A stretch of DNA of 52,822 nt, taken from NCBI GenBank assembly GCA_945878975.1, contig CAMCUM010000017.1, positions 1 through 52,822 on the forward strand, written 5' to 3'. A program made the translations under genes and the position numbers. Below are positions 17,495 to 28,936 of the stretch, in pieces (the first letter of the stretch is position 1; each line of letters opens with the position of its first letter). Source of the DNA: Legionella genomosp. 1 (GTDB taxonomy: Bacteria; Pseudomonadota; Gammaproteobacteria; Legionellales; Legionellaceae). The notes under the pieces were generated by a model. That model was not told the origin of the DNA. It searched no databases and was given only the letters and a program-made list of their open reading frames with translations.

Positions 17495-20400
17495 AACTGA
17501 ACCTCGCAAGTAAATCTTGTAATCTTGTGACAGTCTCCCTGTCTTCATATTTCATTGCCAAACAAGCTGCTTCAGCGCCTGACAACGTTGTGGTATAGCT
17601 TACTTTATACTGCAAAGCCGATCTACGAATTTCAAAAGAATCTGCAATCGCTACTTTGCCCTCAGTCGTATTCACAATAAAATCTATTTCGTGGTTTTTG
17701 ATATAATCCACAATATGCGGTCGACCTTCTGCCACTTTGAATACGCGTTCACATGCGATCCCCGCCGCTTGAATGACCGCAGCAGTCCCTCGGGTCGCAA
17801 CAATGTTAAACCCCAACGCAATCAAACGCTTAGCAATTTCTCCAATCCGGGACTTATCATTATCTCGTACCGATAGAAAGGCACACCGTCGCTGTTGAAT
17901 ATCACAACCAGCGCCTCGTTGGGCTTTAGCATAAGCCTGTCCGAAACGCTTTGCAATACCCATCACTTCTCCAGTCGATTTCATTTCAGGTCCCAAAATG
18001 GAATCCACCCCAGAAAACTTGATAAACGGGAAAACTGGGAGCTTGATAGAATAAAATCCTGGGGTTTGCTGAACTCTGGCCAACCCCTGTTGACGCAACG
18101 ACTGGCCGACCATACACCGTGTGGCGATCTTCGCCAAAGGAAGTCCCGTTGCTTTCGACACAAAAGGGACCGTGCGCGATGCACGAGGATTCACTTCTAA
18201 CACATAGATGTCATCTCCTTGGATCGCAAACTGTGCATTCACTAAGCCAACCACTTTCAAAGCCTTAGCCATGCGGCTCATTTGGTCTTTCAAATCCTCT
18301 TGTACCACTACAGATAAAGAAAACGGAGGAAGTGTGCAAGCGGAATCACCCGAATGAATACCAGCTTGTTCGATATGTTCCATCACTGCGCCAATCAAGA
18401 CATCTTGACCATCACAGATCGCATCAATATCTACCTCAATCGCATCATCCAAAAATTTGTCTAACAACACCGGAGAATCATGCGAGACATGCACCGCTTG
18501 TTCCAAATAATGGCGTAAATCCGCTTCTTGATACACAATCTCCATCGCACGTCCGCCTAAGACATAAGAGGGCCGTACCACCAGAGGGTAACCAATACGT
18601 TTTGCCAATTCAAGCGCTGCTTCTTCAGAGCGCACAGTCCCATTCGCCGGTTGAATCAAGCCTAAACGCGTCACCAAATGCTGAAACCTTTCTCGGTCTT
18701 CTGCTTCATCAATCGCATCCGGTGACGTACCTAAAATCGTCACGCCATTATCTGCCAAAACCCGCGCTAATTTTAACGGTGTTTGACCCCCATAATGCAC
18801 AATCACACCCAAGGGTTGTTCTTTTGCATACACTTCTAACACATCTTCTAACGTGACCGGATCAAAATACAAGCGATCCGTGGTATCCACATCAGTAGAA
18901 ACCGTTTCCGGATTACAATTCACCATAATGGTTTCGTAGCCAGCTTCACGCAAAGCAAACGCCGCATGCACACAGCAATAATCAAATTCAATACCTTGCC
19001 CAATCCGATTCGGACCGCCCCCTAGGATCATCACTTTGGGGCGAGTCCAGGTCGGTTGCGATTCGCACACAGATTGATAACAGGAATACAGATACGCGGT
19101 ATCGCTGGCAAACTCTGCGGCACAAGAATCAATGCGCTGATACACGGGGCGGATCCCCAGCGTCCAACGATGCTGACGCATTTCTGTTTCTGTACAACCT
19201 AGTAATTGCGCCAAATAAATATCAGAAAATCCACGTTGCTTCAACATACGCAACGTTGTAGCATCTATATCCGCCAACGCTTTACCGGCTAAACTTTGCT
19301 CGAATGTCACCAATTCTTGGATTTGCGCTAAAAACCAGGGATCCACATGAGATTCTTGGTAAATTTCGTCTAAAGACAGACCCAGGCGAAAGGCATCCGC
19401 TATGTACCACAAGCGATCTGGCGTAGGCTCTTGCAGATAACCACGCAAAATGGACATTTCCTCATCCACAAACAAAGGTTGCAACCCAAACCGATCAATT
19501 TCTAAGCCGCGAATGGCTTTTTGCAAAGACTCTTGGAAATTGGCACCAATTGCCATAACTTCCCCGACCGATTTCATTTGAGTGGTAAGGGTTTTGGGGG
19601 TTTGTGGAAATTTATCAAAATTAAACCGCGGTATTTTGGTGACAACATAATCTAGCGTAGGTTCAAAAGAAGCAGGCGTTTTACCGCCAGTGATATCGTT
19701 TTTTAACTCATCCAAGGTATAACCGACTGCCAACAAAGCCGCTATTTTAGCAATCGGAAAGCCAGTTGCTTTAGAAGCCAACGCGGAACTACGTGATACA
19801 CGTGGATTCATTTCGACAACCAATAACCGCCCATCTTCCGGATTGACCGCAAATTGGACATTAGAGCCCCCCGTATCAACACCTACTGCACGCAAGACTT
19901 TGATCGAAGCATCACGCATACGCTGATATTCTTTATCCGTTAACGTTTGTGCAGGCGCCACCGTGATAGAATCACCTGTATGCACCCCCATCGGATCGAA
20001 ATTCTCAATGCTGCACACAATAATACAATTATCATTGCGGTCACGCACCACTTCCATTTCATATTCTTTCCAACCCAAGACAGATTCATCGATCAATAAT
20101 TCTCGAGTAGGAGATAACTCCAAGCCCCGCAAACAAATGCTTTCAAATTCTTCTAAATTATAGGCAATGCCCCCACCCGATCCGCCCATAGTAAAAGAAG
20201 GACGAATGATGGCAGGAAACCCTAAATTTTCTAGCGCCACCATCGCCTCATCCAAATTATGCGCAATCATAGAACGCGGCATTTCCAAACCAATTTCTTC
20301 CATCAACAACCGAAATTTTTCGCGATTTTCTGCTTTATCAATGGCTTCTTCGCTCGCTCCAATCAATTGCACTTGATATTCTGCCAACACACCGTGTTTC

Positions 20401-20708
20401 ACCAAATCCAATGCACAATTCAGAGCAGTTTGACCACCCATAGTAGGTAATAAAGCGTCAGGACGTTCTTTCTTAATGATGGCCGCTACCTCTGGCCATA
20501 AGACTGGCTCGATATAAGTCGCATCTGCCAATTCTGGATCAGTCATGATTGTGGCAGGATTAGAATTAATCAGAATAATTCTATATCCTTCTTTCTTTAA
20601 AGCCCGAACCGCTTGAGTACCAGAATAATCAAATTCGCAGGCTTGTCCAATGACAATAGGACCGGCACCAAGAATTAAGATAGACTGAATATCTGTGCGT
20701 TTAGGCAT
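17469..20708 (-). CDS. carB: Carbamoyl-phosphate synthase large subunit
   Basis: A 1079-residue enzyme that makes carbamoyl phosphate from bicarbonate, ATP and ammonia delivered by CarA, for pyrimidines and arginine. The two homologous ATP-grasp halves are complete: the first opens [20 protein letters not shown], the second [20 protein letters not shown], and [20 protein letters not shown] and [20 protein letters not shown] mark their active sites. The C-terminal allosteric domain is present. The partner carA, normally just upstream, is absent; ftsZ lies there instead, across a 200-bp gap with a dispersed repeat. Confidence 0.98.
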   Translation of the reverse strand: MPKRTDIQSILILGAGPIVIGQACEFDYSGTQAVRALKKEGYRIILINSNPATIMTDPELADATYIEPVLWPEVAAIIKKERPDALLPTMGGQTALNCALDLVKHGVLAEYQVQLIGASEEAIDKAENREKFRLLMEEIGLEMPRSMIAHNLDEAMVALENLGFPAIIRPSFTMGGSGGGIAYNLEEFESICLRGLELSPTRELLIDESVLGWKEYEMEVVRDRNDNCIIVCSIENFDPMGVHTGDSITVAPAQTLTDKEYQRMRDASIKVLRAVGVDTGGSNVQFAVNPEDGRLLVVEMNPRVSRSSALASKATGFPIAKIAALLAVGYTLDELKNDITGGKTPASFEPTLDYVVTKIPRFNFDKFPQTPKTLTTQMKSVGEVMAIGANFQESLQKAIRGLEIDRFGLQPLFVDEEMSILRGYLQEPTPDRLWYIADAFRLGLSLDEIYQESHVDPWFLAQIQELVTFEQSLAGKALADIDATTLRMLKQRGFSDIYLAQLLGCTETEMRQHRWTLGIRPVYQRIDSCAAEFASDTAYLYSCYQSVCESQPTWTRPKVMILGGGPNRIGQGIEFDYCCVHAAFALREAGYETIMVNCNPETVSTDVDTTDRLYFDPVTLEDVLEVYAKEQPLGVIVHYGGQTPLKLARVLADNGVTILGTSPDAIDEAEDRERFQHLVTRLGLIQPANGTVRSEEAALELAKRIGYPLVVRPSYVLGGRAMEIVYQEADLRHYLEQAVHVSHDSPVLLDKFLDDAIEVDIDAICDGQDVLIGAVMEHIEQAGIHSGDSACTLPPFSLSVVVQEDLKDQMSRMAKALKVVGLVNAQFAIQGDDIYVLEVNPRASRTVPFVSKATGLPLAKIATRCMVGQSLRQQGLARVQQTPGFYSIKLPVFPFIKFSGVDSILGPEMKSTGEVMGIAKRFGQAYAKAQRGAGCDIQQRRCAFLSVRDNDKSRIGEIAKRLIALGFNIVATRGTAAVIQAAGIACERVFKVAEGRPHIVDYIKNHEIDFIVNTTEGKVAIADSFEIRRSALQYKVSYTTTLSGAEAACLAMKYEDRETVTRLQDLLARFSYAETSYDG

Positions 20709-20803
20709 AATGAACCACTAATGTCTGTATACCGCGGACAAACCACGGTATTTTGGGGTAATAAACTGCCTCATTTCGCTATGACTGAGATGGGTCATCG
20801 AGG

Positions 20804-20876
20804 GGTGGCGCGGAGGAGGGCTCCCAGCGCGCGCTAATTGCGAGCACACTGGGATACCGCAGCGACAGGCCCCCGA
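20804..20876. repeat. Dispersed GC-rich repeat, copy 2
   Basis: This copy begins GGTGGCGCGGAGGAGGGCTC and ends near AGCGACAGGCCCCCGAG; it aligns over its whole length with 16822-16892. It sits between ftsZ and carB, at the position where lpxC and carA would be expected in related bacteria. Confidence 0.75.
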
Positions 20877-20908
20877 GGCAATGAATCACCTCAGGGCAAA
20901 ATTAAGTC

Positions 20909-22105
20909 CTAAGCTTCCTCTTCCTGTCGACGCAAAAACGCTGGAATATCTAAATAATCCACATCAGGCATCGATTCTTGCGTTGACACATTTTTTTGGC
21001 TGCTCATGCCCATACCCATGCCCATGCCAACACCCGACTGTTTTCTAAGTACGGCTGGTCGATCCAATTGTTGATAATCGAAAGAACCATCTCCGCGTCG
21101 ATTTTCAAACGCAGAAGATTTATGTGTTGCCACACCGGCACGTTGCCGGGCATCTCCAAGACCTGTGACAATCACCGTCACACGCAATTCGTCTGTCATC
21201 AACGGATCGATCACCGTTCCAACCACAACAGTCGCTTCATCAGAGATAAATTCTTTTACGACATCGCCTACTTCTTCAAACTCACCGATAGACATATCCA
21301 TGCCAGCAGTAATATTAACCAAAATTCCGCGAGCACCTGCAAAGTTAATGTCTTCTAGCAGTGGAGACGCAATCGCAGCCTCCGCAGCACGACGGGCTCT
21401 TTGATCACCCGAGGCACATCCAGTACCCATCATTGCCATACCCATTTCAGACATAACCGTCCGCACGTCCGCAAAATCTACGTTGATCAAACCAGGACGC
21501 GTAATCAAATCCGAAATCCCTTTTACAGCACCCAGTAAAACATTGTTTGCTGCTTTAAACGCATTCAACAAAGAAATGTTTTTTCCTAAGACACTTAATA
21601 ATTTATTATTAGGGATGGTGATCAAGGAATCCACGTTTTGCGACAATGCACGGATAGCTTCTTCCGCTGCCAAAGCGCGTTGTTTTCCTTCAAAAGAAAA
21701 GGGCTTGGTTACAACCGCTACAGTCAAAATACCTAATTCTTTTGCCACTTCAGCAAAGACTGGCGCCGCACCCGAGCCTGTTCCACCACCCATTCCGGCA
21801 GTGATAAAGACCATATCTGCGCCCAGCAAGACTTGCTTGATTTGTTCACGATCCTCTTCCGCCGCTTGACGGCCAATTTGTGGATTCGCCCCTGCTCCCA
21901 GTCCTTTGGTCAATTCACCACCCAATTGAATGATGACTTTGGCTTTTGAATTACGAAGGGCCTGCGCATCCGTATTCGCACAAATAAAATCAACCCCTTC
22001 GATGTTTTCCGCGACCATATGCTCTACAGCATTACCGCCGCCACCACCTACTCCGATTACCTTTATCACTGCACTGTCTTGCATGATTTCTGCCATATCA
22101 AACAT
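20909..22105 (-). CDS. ftsZ: Cell division GTPase FtsZ
   Basis: A 398-residue tubulin homologue that polymerises into the division ring. The tubulin signature [12 protein letters not shown] is intact, as are the N-terminal [17 protein letters not shown] and the T7 loop [11 protein letters not shown]. The C-terminal peptide [12 protein letters not shown] is the docking site for FtsA and ZipA, both encoded in this window. The linker contains a short GMGMGMGM run from a hexanucleotide repeat, which may vary in length. The ATG follows AAGAGGAATAATT. In related genomes lpxC comes next; here carB does. Confidence 0.98.
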   Translation of the reverse strand: MFDMAEIMQDSAVIKVIGVGGGGGNAVEHMVAENIEGVDFICANTDAQALRNSKAKVIIQLGGELTKGLGAGANPQIGRQAAEEDREQIKQVLLGADMVFITAGMGGGTGSGAAPVFAEVAKELGILTVAVVTKPFSFEGKQRALAAEEAIRALSQNVDSLITIPNNKLLSVLGKNISLLNAFKAANNVLLGAVKGISDLITRPGLINVDFADVRTVMSEMGMAMMGTGCASGDQRARRAAEAAIASPLLEDINFAGARGILVNITAGMDMSIGEFEEVGDVVKEFISDEATVVVGTVIDPLMTDELRVTVIVTGLGDARQRAGVATHKSSAFENRRGDGSFDYQQLDRPAVLRKQSGVGMGMGMGMSSQKNVSTQESMPDVDYLDIPAFLRRQEEEA

Positions 22106-22158
22106 AATTATTCCTCTTAGCTATACGCTGTAGGTTTTATCGCCATAAATTCTAGGAT

Positions 22159-23400
22159 TTAAAAATTTACATTAAACCATTTTCTCATTTTCGTCCATAC
22201 CCCATCGGCTTTACTCCCTGCAGAGCGAATACTATAACCATCATTTTGTTGTTGTTGAAAACCATGCAATAATAACCCAACTACTGTTGCATAACTTGGG
22301 TCACTCACGATATCAGAGGTTAATCCTATCAGGTTTTCCGCAGACCCGTGCCGCACCGGCATTTGAAAACACAATTCTGCCAGTTCGATCGCACCATGCA
22401 CCCCAGAAGCGCCCCCGGTTAATACAATCCCAGCTGCTAACAAATCTTGATAACCGCTGCGTTGTAACTCAGCACTAACTAATTGAAATAATTCCTCATA
22501 GCGTGCAGATACGACGTCAGACAACATTTTAGTTGGAATCTTACGGCCAGGTCGGTCGTTCATACTCATCACTTCAATCATCTGACCCGTGTTCACTTTT
22601 TCTGGTACCACAGAACCATAAGTCAATTTAATTGATTCGGCAGCTTTGCTCGGTGTGCGTAAAGCCATTGCAATATCATTGGTAACTTGATCACCGGCAA
22701 TTGGAATCACGCCAGTATATTGGATCGCACCACCATGGAAGATAGCAATATCAGTTGTTCCACCACCAATATCTATCAAACAAACGCCCAATTCCTTTTC
22801 ATCATCTGTTAACACAGCATGACTGGAAGCCAAGGGTTCTAAAATAATCTCGGCTACTTCTAAACCACATCGGCGTACACATTTACCAATATTTTGTGCA
22901 GCACTGACAGAGCCGGTCACCAAATGCACACGTGCTTCTAAGCGAACACCTGCCATCCCAACTGGTTCTCGAATATTCCCTTGATTGTCAATGATAAATT
23001 CCTGCGGCAAAATATGTAATATTTTCTGATCGGCAGGAATAGCAACCGCCTTCGCAGCCTCAATGACGCGCTCTACATCAGCCTTTGACACTTCTGAGTC
23101 CCGAATGGCGACAATACCATGTGAACTCAAACTACGAATATGACTGCCAGCAATTCCCGTAAACACAGAACGTACTTCACAGCCTGCCATTAATTCTGCT
23201 TCTTGAACGGCACGTTGAATCGAACCAACGGTCGCTTCAATATCTACCACCACCCCACGCTTCAGTCCACGCGAAGGATGTCGACCTATTCCAATTAGTT
23301 CTAAGCTACCATCCTCATTAACTTCTCCAACCAAGGCCACCACTTTAGACGTACCAATGTCCAGCCCGGTTATAATATTTCTCTCAGTTTTTTTTGCCAT
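22159..23400 (-). CDS. ftsA: Cell division protein FtsA
   Basis: A 413-residue actin-like protein that tethers FtsZ to the membrane. The phosphate-1 loop ITGLDIGTSKVVALVGEV, phosphate-2 motif VCLIDIGGGTTDIAIF and adenosine motif GIVLTGGASGVHG are all present. The C-terminal amphipathic helix (WTKMRKWFNVNF) is the membrane anchor. It lies between ftsQ and ftsZ, the conserved dcw order, with 53 bp before ftsZ. Confidence 0.97.
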   Translation of the reverse strand: MAKKTERNIITGLDIGTSKVVALVGEVNEDGSLELIGIGRHPSRGLKRGVVVDIEATVGSIQRAVQEAELMAGCEVRSVFTGIAGSHIRSLSSHGIVAIRDSEVSKADVERVIEAAKAVAIPADQKILHILPQEFIIDNQGNIREPVGMAGVRLEARVHLVTGSVSAAQNIGKCVRRCGLEVAEIILEPLASSHAVLTDDEKELGVCLIDIGGGTTDIAIFHGGAIQYTGVIPIAGDQVTNDIAMALRTPSKAAESIKLTYGSVVPEKVNTGQMIEVMSMNDRPGRKIPTKMLSDVVSARYEELFQLVSAELQRSGYQDLLAAGIVLTGGASGVHGAIELAELCFQMPVRHGSAENLIGLTSDIVSDPSYATVVGLLLHGFQQQQNDGYSIRSAGSKADGVWTKMRKWFNVNF

Positions 23401-23513
23401 TATGTTTCCAATTTTTTAAGTACTAAAATCCAGCAATCACTCAGAAACTCTATTGAAGAATATCGACGCCCGGTGAACGGACAAACCGTTCTCTGGTACG
23501 GAGTGAGCATCTC

Positions 23514-24233
23514 CTATTCCTTCCATTTTGCCGCCATTCCATGCATATAACGCAAATCTACGACTGCTAAACGATCAAATTTGTCACCAAAAATGGCTGA
23601 ATAAGCCAAACAAAATCGCTCCAGTCGTGATTCAATATCCCGCTTCCCTAAGCGTAGCAACACTCCGTTGCCCAATCCTAATTCCCAAGCCTGATTATCT
23701 CGTAAAGCTAATGAATTCGTATGTAAACCATAAGATTCGGATAGCTTACTCAATTTTCTAAACATTTGTAAGACCTCTACCTGCTGATCTTTGGGTCCAT
23801 TTAATTCAGGCAGATGTTCTACATTCGCTTCTTTTTGCCACTCAGCAGGACTCAGATCAAATAACAAACCATCTTCCGTCATGAGTACGCGATTCCATAT
23901 CGCCACCGGGCGTTTTTCTACTACTTTTATTTTTAAGGTATCCGGCCAAATTCGCTCTACTTTTATCTTATCCGCCCACTCCAAAGCAGATAGTTCCGCA
24001 TGCAAGTCTCTTACCGAAATGGAAAAAAAACCTTTATGCGTATATTTTTCCAAAATCTTTTCTAAACAATTACGCGTAATATGTTGATAATTAGCTTCAA
24101 CTTTAAAAGTACTAATCGGATAATTGATTGGATCAGCGAGATACAAATATGCCAATCTTCCCATAAGTAATAATGCGCAAACAACCAACATCGATAAAAA
24201 AAATTGATCTCGCATTCTCACAGGCTTTAACAT
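23514..24233 (-). CDS. ftsQ: Cell division protein FtsQ
   Basis: A 239-residue bitopic inner-membrane protein that joins early and late divisome proteins. It has a short cytoplasmic N-terminus, one transmembrane helix (FFLSMLVVCALLLMGRLAYL, residues about 11-30), a POTRA domain with ISVRDLHAELSALEWADKIKV-like features and ERIWPDTLKIKVVEKRPVA, and the FtsQ beta domain with DLRYMHGMAAKW at the end. It starts 10 bp after ddl. The 113-bp gap to ftsA contains a small GAACGG/CCGTTC hairpin. Confidence 0.95.
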   Translation of the reverse strand: MLKPVRMRDQFFLSMLVVCALLLMGRLAYLYLADPINYPISTFKVEANYQHITRNCLEKILEKYTHKGFFSISVRDLHAELSALEWADKIKVERIWPDTLKIKVVEKRPVAIWNRVLMTEDGLLFDLSPAEWQKEANVEHLPELNGPKDQQVEVLQMFRKLSKLSESYGLHTNSLALRDNQAWELGLGNGVLLRLGKRDIESRLERFCLAYSAIFGDKFDRLAVVDLRYMHGMAAKWKE

Positions 24234-24243
24234 GGCACGTTCC

Positions 24244-25341
24244 TTACTGATGGTATTGTGTTTCCATACGTTCTTTGGCTCTTTTATATAACAAGCTCAA
24301 ATCCACCAATTCATCTAATAACTGCGGGTACGCTATACCACTTGCTTCCCATAATTTAGGATACATGCTAATAGAAGTAAAACCTGGGATCGTATTGATT
24401 TCATTAAAATAAATCTGACCAGTCTTATCATCCACGAAAAAATCCACTCGCGCCATACCTTTGCATTTTAAACGCAAAAAGATCTCTCCAGCAATCGCTT
24501 GTAAACGCTGAACTAATTGTGGATCCAACGCAGCAGGGATATGCAATTGACTTTGCTCGCTCTCAATATATTTTGCTGAATAAGAATAAAAGGTATCCGG
24601 ATGGTTTACAACGATTTCACCTACCGTACTGACTCTTGGCATATGACCAGGTATCTTACTCTCTAACACAGCAAGCTCAATCTCCCGCCCTTTAATAAAC
24701 TCTTCAATCAACACCACCTGATCATACCGACTTGCATCCGCAACCGCTGCCAGCAAAGTGTCCCAATTATGGGCTTTATGGATCCCCACACTTGAACCCA
24801 AAGAACAGGGTTTAACAAATAATGGCCAACCCAAAGCAGTAACAGCCTCTTCGCACACCGCTTGACGCTGCTCAGCTGATGCAGCACTTTGCAAAACTCG
24901 ATAACGCGCTGTAGAAACCAAATCTGTTCCAACCAAGCGTCGTTGTACGTCTTTGTCCATACCAATAGCAGAGGATAAGACATCACAGCCTACATAAGCT
25001 ACTGCAGCATGTTCAAAGATCCCCTGTAAACAACCATCTTCCAGCAAAGGACCATGGACAACAGGAAAAATGACTTGTGCATCAATGGCCAAGCGACCAT
25101 CTTTCATCAAACTTGGCAAAGGTACAGAATCCGTCGTGCGGACAGGTAACACCTCTTTATGCTGCAACAAAGTTTGATAATCTGAGAGAAAACAGCAACC
25201 AGATTTGTCCATACCAACTGGAATGATATGATACTTCTTCGGATCAAGATTCGCCAATACAGATGCAGCAGAACGCAAAGAAATTTCATGCTCTCCTGAT
25301 TTACCGCCATACAACAATACTAAATTTATTAAGTCCGGCAT
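24244..25341 (-). CDS. ddl: D-alanine--D-alanine ligase
   Basis: A 365-residue ATP-grasp ligase that makes D-Ala-D-Ala for the peptidoglycan precursor. [17 protein letters not shown] at the N-terminus, [16 protein letters not shown] in the ATP-binding part and [18 protein letters not shown] in the active site are diagnostic. I choose the ATG at 25341 ([13 protein letters not shown]) behind a GGAG; the longer frame to 25383 starts inside murB with residues unlike the family. The start overlaps murB by 13 bp. Confidence 0.97.
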   Translation of the reverse strand: MPDLINLVLLYGGKSGEHEISLRSAASVLANLDPKKYHIIPVGMDKSGCCFLSDYQTLLQHKEVLPVRTTDSVPLPSLMKDGRLAIDAQVIFPVVHGPLLEDGCLQGIFEHAAVAYVGCDVLSSAIGMDKDVQRRLVGTDLVSTARYRVLQSAASAEQRQAVCEEAVTALGWPLFVKPCSLGSSVGIHKAHNWDTLLAAVADASRYDQVVLIEEFIKGREIELAVLESKIPGHMPRVSTVGEIVVNHPDTFYSYSAKYIESEQSQLHIPAALDPQLVQRLQAIAGEIFLRLKCKGMARVDFFVDDKTGQIYFNEINTIPGFTSISMYPKLWEASGIAYPQLLDELVDLSLLYKRAKERMETQYHQ

Positions 25342-26249
25342 TCGTCTGCTCCAATCATATGCACCTCTTGTATCAATTCGCAACCCGTCTGCGCACGTAC
25401 TGTTTCGCGGACATAATCTATCAATTGCTCTATGTCTTTTGCACTGGCTTCACCATCTTGATTAATAATAAAATTCGCATGTTTTTGTGACACCACAGCA
25501 CCGCCAATTTGATGTCCTTTTAATCCACACGATTCAATCAATTTGGCTGCAAATTGATTAGGGGGATTACGAAATACGGATCCACAATTATATTCATTAG
25601 TAGGTTGTGTCGCCGCTCTATGTGCCAATAATTCTTTGATGAGATGAGCAGAGTGCTCCTGATCACCTGGTATCAAGCGACAGGTTGCAGCCACAAACCA
25701 TTCTTCCGGCTCAAGACCTGCGACATTGCGATAAGCAATGTTAAATTCACTCGGCTGGCGGATGCGTCGTTCTCCCGAACGATTCAGCGTTTCAACTTCC
25801 ACCACTGATTCCCAAGTTTCTTTATGAAAACAACCCGCATTCATCCGCAAGGCCCCGCCCATCGTACCAGGTATACCAGCCCAAAACTCACCACCCGTCA
25901 AGCGATTACGCGTGCAAAATCTCGCCATTTTCGCACACGACACGCCGGCTTCCACTCGAACCAACTCATCGGATATTTGTGTCATATTTTTCAAACAACC
26001 TTGCGTCACAATCACAACCCCAGGAAAACCACTATCATTGATCAAAGAATTGCTTCCCAAACCAAGCCAAATCAGCGGTTCCGATGCGGGACATACGCGC
26101 AAAAAATGTGCCAAATCATCAGTATCAGCAGGTTTATATACAGCACGCGCCGGCCCCCCAACACGCCAAGTTGTATACCCTGCCAAAGACTCATTCCACA
26201 GCAATTCCCCGCGCAAAGAGTCTTGATTGATAACAAGGGGCTGGTTCAT
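25329..26249 (-). CDS. murB: UDP-N-acetylenolpyruvoylglucosamine reductase
   Basis: A 306-residue FAD enzyme that reduces UDP-GlcNAc-enolpyruvate to UDP-MurNAc with NADPH. The FAD-binding N-terminus ([15 protein letters not shown], then [20 protein letters not shown]) and the catalytic region ([42 protein letters not shown]) are intact; the Ser in GSVF is the proton donor. It overlaps murC by 4 bp upstream and ddl by 13 bp downstream. Confidence 0.97.
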   Translation of the reverse strand: MNQPLVINQDSLRGELLWNESLAGYTTWRVGGPARAVYKPADTDDLAHFLRVCPASEPLIWLGLGSNSLINDSGFPGVVIVTQGCLKNMTQISDELVRVEAGVSCAKMARFCTRNRLTGGEFWAGIPGTMGGALRMNAGCFHKETWESVVEVETLNRSGERRIRQPSEFNIAYRNVAGLEPEEWFVAATCRLIPGDQEHSAHLIKELLAHRAATQPTNEYNCGSVFRNPPNQFAAKLIESCGLKGHQIGGAVVSQKHANFIINQDGEASAKDIEQLIDYVRETVRAQTGCELIQEVHMIGADECRT

Positions 26250-27673
26250 ACTGACAGATCTCGCCGAATAAGGTTGTTGATAGTTTGACTGATAGTCCCT
26301 GCACCTTGTGCAAGAACCACATCACCCTCAACAATAATTTGATTCAAATATTCCTCTAAATTCTGCTCATTCACTATCACCGCTTTAGGCCCATTCGCAT
26401 TAATTTCTTCGCAAAGTATCTCCGTACTAATACCAGGAATCACAGGCTCACCCGCAGAATAAATATCGAACAAGAACAAATGGTCACTTAAACGTAAAAC
26501 ATCTATAAAATCATTAAAAAGATCGCGCGTACGCGTATAACGATGTGGTTGAAACACATGAATCAAACGTTTGTCGGGCCAAACTGCTCTGAATGCGTCG
26601 ATCGTTGCTTTGATTTCGCGTGGGTGGTGTCCATAATCATCTACAATCAATGCATTGCCATTGGTAAAATGACGTTCTCCTAAAATTTGAAATCGACGCC
26701 CCACTCCAGCAAATTGAAAAAGACCATTCATAATAGCCTGGTCTTCAACACCTAGTTCAGTCGCAATTGCAATCGCTGCTAATGCATTTAAAACATTATG
26801 CCGACCTGGCCACTTAAATTGAATATGCAAAGGTCCATGCGGAGCCGGTCTTTGCACTTCAAACGTACTGAGCAAGCCTTGTTGATTCCAATTCAGCGCA
26901 CGATAATGCGCGCCTTCACGAAAGCCATATGTCAGTGTTGGGCGCTGAATGGACGGTAAAATCCTCCGAACCTCATGATCTTCAATACAAACAACTGCCA
27001 AGCCATAAAAAGGCAAATGATGTAAAAATTCAACGAATGTTTTACGCAATTTATCAAAACTGCCATTGTAGGTGGCCATATGATCTGCATCGATATTCGT
27101 TACGACAGCAATCATTGGTTTTAATAATAAAAAAGAGGCATCACTTTCATCTGCTTCTGCTACAAAATATTGTGAGGTACCTAATTGCGCATTCGAACCA
27201 CAGCTCGTTAATTTTCCGCCAATCACAAAACTAGGATCCAACCCCCCCTCTGCCAACAAACTAGTTACCAGGCTTGTAGTAGTTGTTTTACCGTGTGTCC
27301 CTGCTATCGCTATACCATATCGAAAACGCATCAACTCAGCCAACATAGCAGCTCTTGGAATCACAGGTATCATTCTGGCTTCCGCTGCTAAAACTTCAGG
27401 ATTGTCATCTTGAATCGCTGTGGACCGCACTATCACATCAGCATGTTGCACATTTTCCGCAACATGGCCTATCGCAACCGTTGCCCCCAAAGCGCGCAAA
27501 CGTGCTACGACTTTGTTTTCAGACAGATCCGACCCAGAAATCTGATATCCTTCATTTAACAAGACTTCAGCAATGCCACACATCCCAGCACCACCAATCC
27601 CAACAAAGTGAATGCGCTTGATCCGCCCCATTTTAGGCGAATGAAAAATTGTTTTCGATTTCTGCATGTTCAA
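26246..27673 (-). CDS. murC: UDP-N-acetylmuramate--L-alanine ligase
   Basis: A 475-residue Mur ligase that adds L-Ala to UDP-MurNAc. HFVGIGGAGMCGIAEVL is the UDP-binding N-terminus, AIAGTHGKTTTTSLVTSLL the ATP P-loop, and VDDYGHHPREIKATI with FQPHRYTRTRDLF the C-terminal ligase domain. The order differs from most gammaproteobacteria because ftsW, not murG, is directly upstream; the 105-bp gap holds only repeat-like sequence. Confidence 0.97.
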   Translation of the reverse strand: MNMQKSKTIFHSPKMGRIKRIHFVGIGGAGMCGIAEVLLNEGYQISGSDLSENKVVARLRALGATVAIGHVAENVQHADVIVRSTAIQDDNPEVLAAEARMIPVIPRAAMLAELMRFRYGIAIAGTHGKTTTTSLVTSLLAEGGLDPSFVIGGKLTSCGSNAQLGTSQYFVAEADESDASFLLLKPMIAVVTNIDADHMATYNGSFDKLRKTFVEFLHHLPFYGLAVVCIEDHEVRRILPSIQRPTLTYGFREGAHYRALNWNQQGLLSTFEVQRPAPHGPLHIQFKWPGRHNVLNALAAIAIATELGVEDQAIMNGLFQFAGVGRRFQILGERHFTNGNALIVDDYGHHPREIKATIDAFRAVWPDKRLIHVFQPHRYTRTRDLFNDFIDVLRLSDHLFLFDIYSAGEPVIPGISTEILCEEINANGPKAVIVNEQNLEEYLNQIIVEGDVVLAQGAGTISQTINNLIRRDLSV

Positions 27674-27709
27674 TATTTACCTAGTTGGCATCATCCATAA
27701 CATAGCGAA

Positions 27710-27765
27710 GAATCTCCTGTATGAGGCAATTTGCCAATCACGGAGATCATTCACTAAGCTTAGAA
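27710..27765. repeat. Imperfect palindrome at the missing-murG position
   Basis: GAATCTCC (27710-27717) pairs imperfectly with GGAGATCATTC (27742-27752), and a TTCACTAAGCTTAGAATGAC segment follows. The form resembles dispersed repeats that read as GGAGATTC...AGAATGAC in many bacterial genomes. It fills most of the 105 bp between ftsW and murC. Confidence 0.5.
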
Positions 27766-27778
27766 TGACGTTCAAAAC

Positions 27779-28936
27779 CTAATTTAATCCTAATACCTGC
27801 CATCTGTTCTCATGGTCGATTCTCAATAGCAAAGCAACAACCACACAATTCACAATCAAACTAGCACCGCCATAACTGAGAAACGGCAAAGTTAAGCCCT
27901 TTGTTGGCAATAAGCCTACATTCACACCCATGTTAATCACAGCTTGCAGACCTAACCAAAAAGTGATCCCATATGCTGCAAATGCTGCAAATTGCCTTTT
28001 ATCCAAACAGTAAGCACTGTATCCGATCATCATTCCACGACATATGATGACACAATACAACAATAACACGAAGAGTATTCCTAATAATCCAAATTCTTCC
28101 GCTAATACTGCGAAAATGAAATCAGTATATGACTCTGGCAAATAAAACATTTTTTGCACACTTGCACCCAAGCCAACACCGAACCAGCCACCTCGCCCAA
28201 ATGCAATCAGGGATTGTGTTAACTGATATCCACTATTAAATTGATCTGCCCAAGGATTCAAAAATGCCGTTAAACGCGCCATTCTATAGGGTGAAGATAT
28301 GGCCAAGCATGCCATACTCAAACCCACCAAGATGACTAATCCGATGTAATACCTAAGTTTCACACCAATCAAAAACAACATAGACATGACCGTCAACACT
28401 ATCACACACGTCGCGCCAAAATCAGGCTCTTGTAATAACAATATCGCCATCACCATCAATACTAACATGGGTTTGATAAACCCTATGATATCTTGTCGCA
28501 CGTGCTCTTGCTGTCGCACCAAATAACCAGAGACATATAAAATCATCGATATTTTAGCCAATTCGGAAACTTGCACACCAATAGGTCCCAACATCAGCCA
28601 ACGCCTACTTCCATTCACGACCCGACCAATTCCCGGGATGAGAACCAACACTAACATGACTAAGCATAAAAAAAGAAAAAAGACGCTATAGCGCTCCCAT
28701 ACACTGCTATCAATCCGCATCACAAGCACGGCCATCACAAAACCAACAAACAAATAAATAGCTTGGCGCAATAAAAAGTGAAAGGGTTGATGATAATATT
28801 TGGTTGAAATCATCACCGAGCTCGAAGCAACCATCATCAAACCCAATACGACCAAACCCAAAACAGCAACAATAAGCCAACGATCATATAAAACCGGTGC
28901 CCCAAAAGTAGATTTGATTCGCTTTCGCTTCAACAT
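27779..28936 (-). CDS. ftsW: Lipid II polymerase FtsW
   Basis: A 385-residue SEDS-family protein with about ten membrane helices. It polymerises lipid II at the septum with a class B PBP partner (FtsI, not in the window). Diagnostic stretches are GRVVNGSRRWLMLGPIGVQVSELAKI, quoted here only as the GSRRWL and QVSELAK motifs, plus LLQEPDFGA with the catalytic Asp region, and LLPTKGLTLPFLSYGG near the end. It overlaps murD by 7 bp. Confidence 0.96.
   Translation of the reverse strand: MLKRKRIKSTFGAPVLYDRWLIVAVLGLVVLGLMMVASSSVMISTKYYHQPFHFLLRQAIYLFVGFVMAVLVMRIDSSVWERYSVFFLFLCLVMLVLVLIPGIGRVVNGSRRWLMLGPIGVQVSELAKISMILYVSGYLVRQQEHVRQDIIGFIKPMLVLMVMAILLLQEPDFGATCVIVLTVMSMLFLIGVKLRYYIGLVILVGLSMACLAISSPYRMARLTAFLNPWADQFNSGYQLTQSLIAFGRGGWFGVGLGASVQKMFYLPESYTDFIFAVLAEEFGLLGILFVLLLYCVIICRGMMIGYSAYCLDKRQFAAFAAYGITFWLGLQAVINMGVNVGLLPTKGLTLPFLSYGGASLIVNCVVVALLLRIDHENRWQVLGLN

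Noticed and set aside
18332..18856. 174-residue open frame on the plus strand
   Set aside because: It lies wholly antisense to carB, shows no domain and has a composition expected of the reverse strand of a coding gene.
25824..26288. 154-residue open frame on the plus strand
   Set aside because: Antisense to murB and the end of murC, with a low-complexity, Arg/Thr-rich translation; a shadow frame.
27674..27778. A shortened or divergent murG
   Set aside because: Only 105 bp are available, with no open frame related to a glycosyltransferase on either strand.
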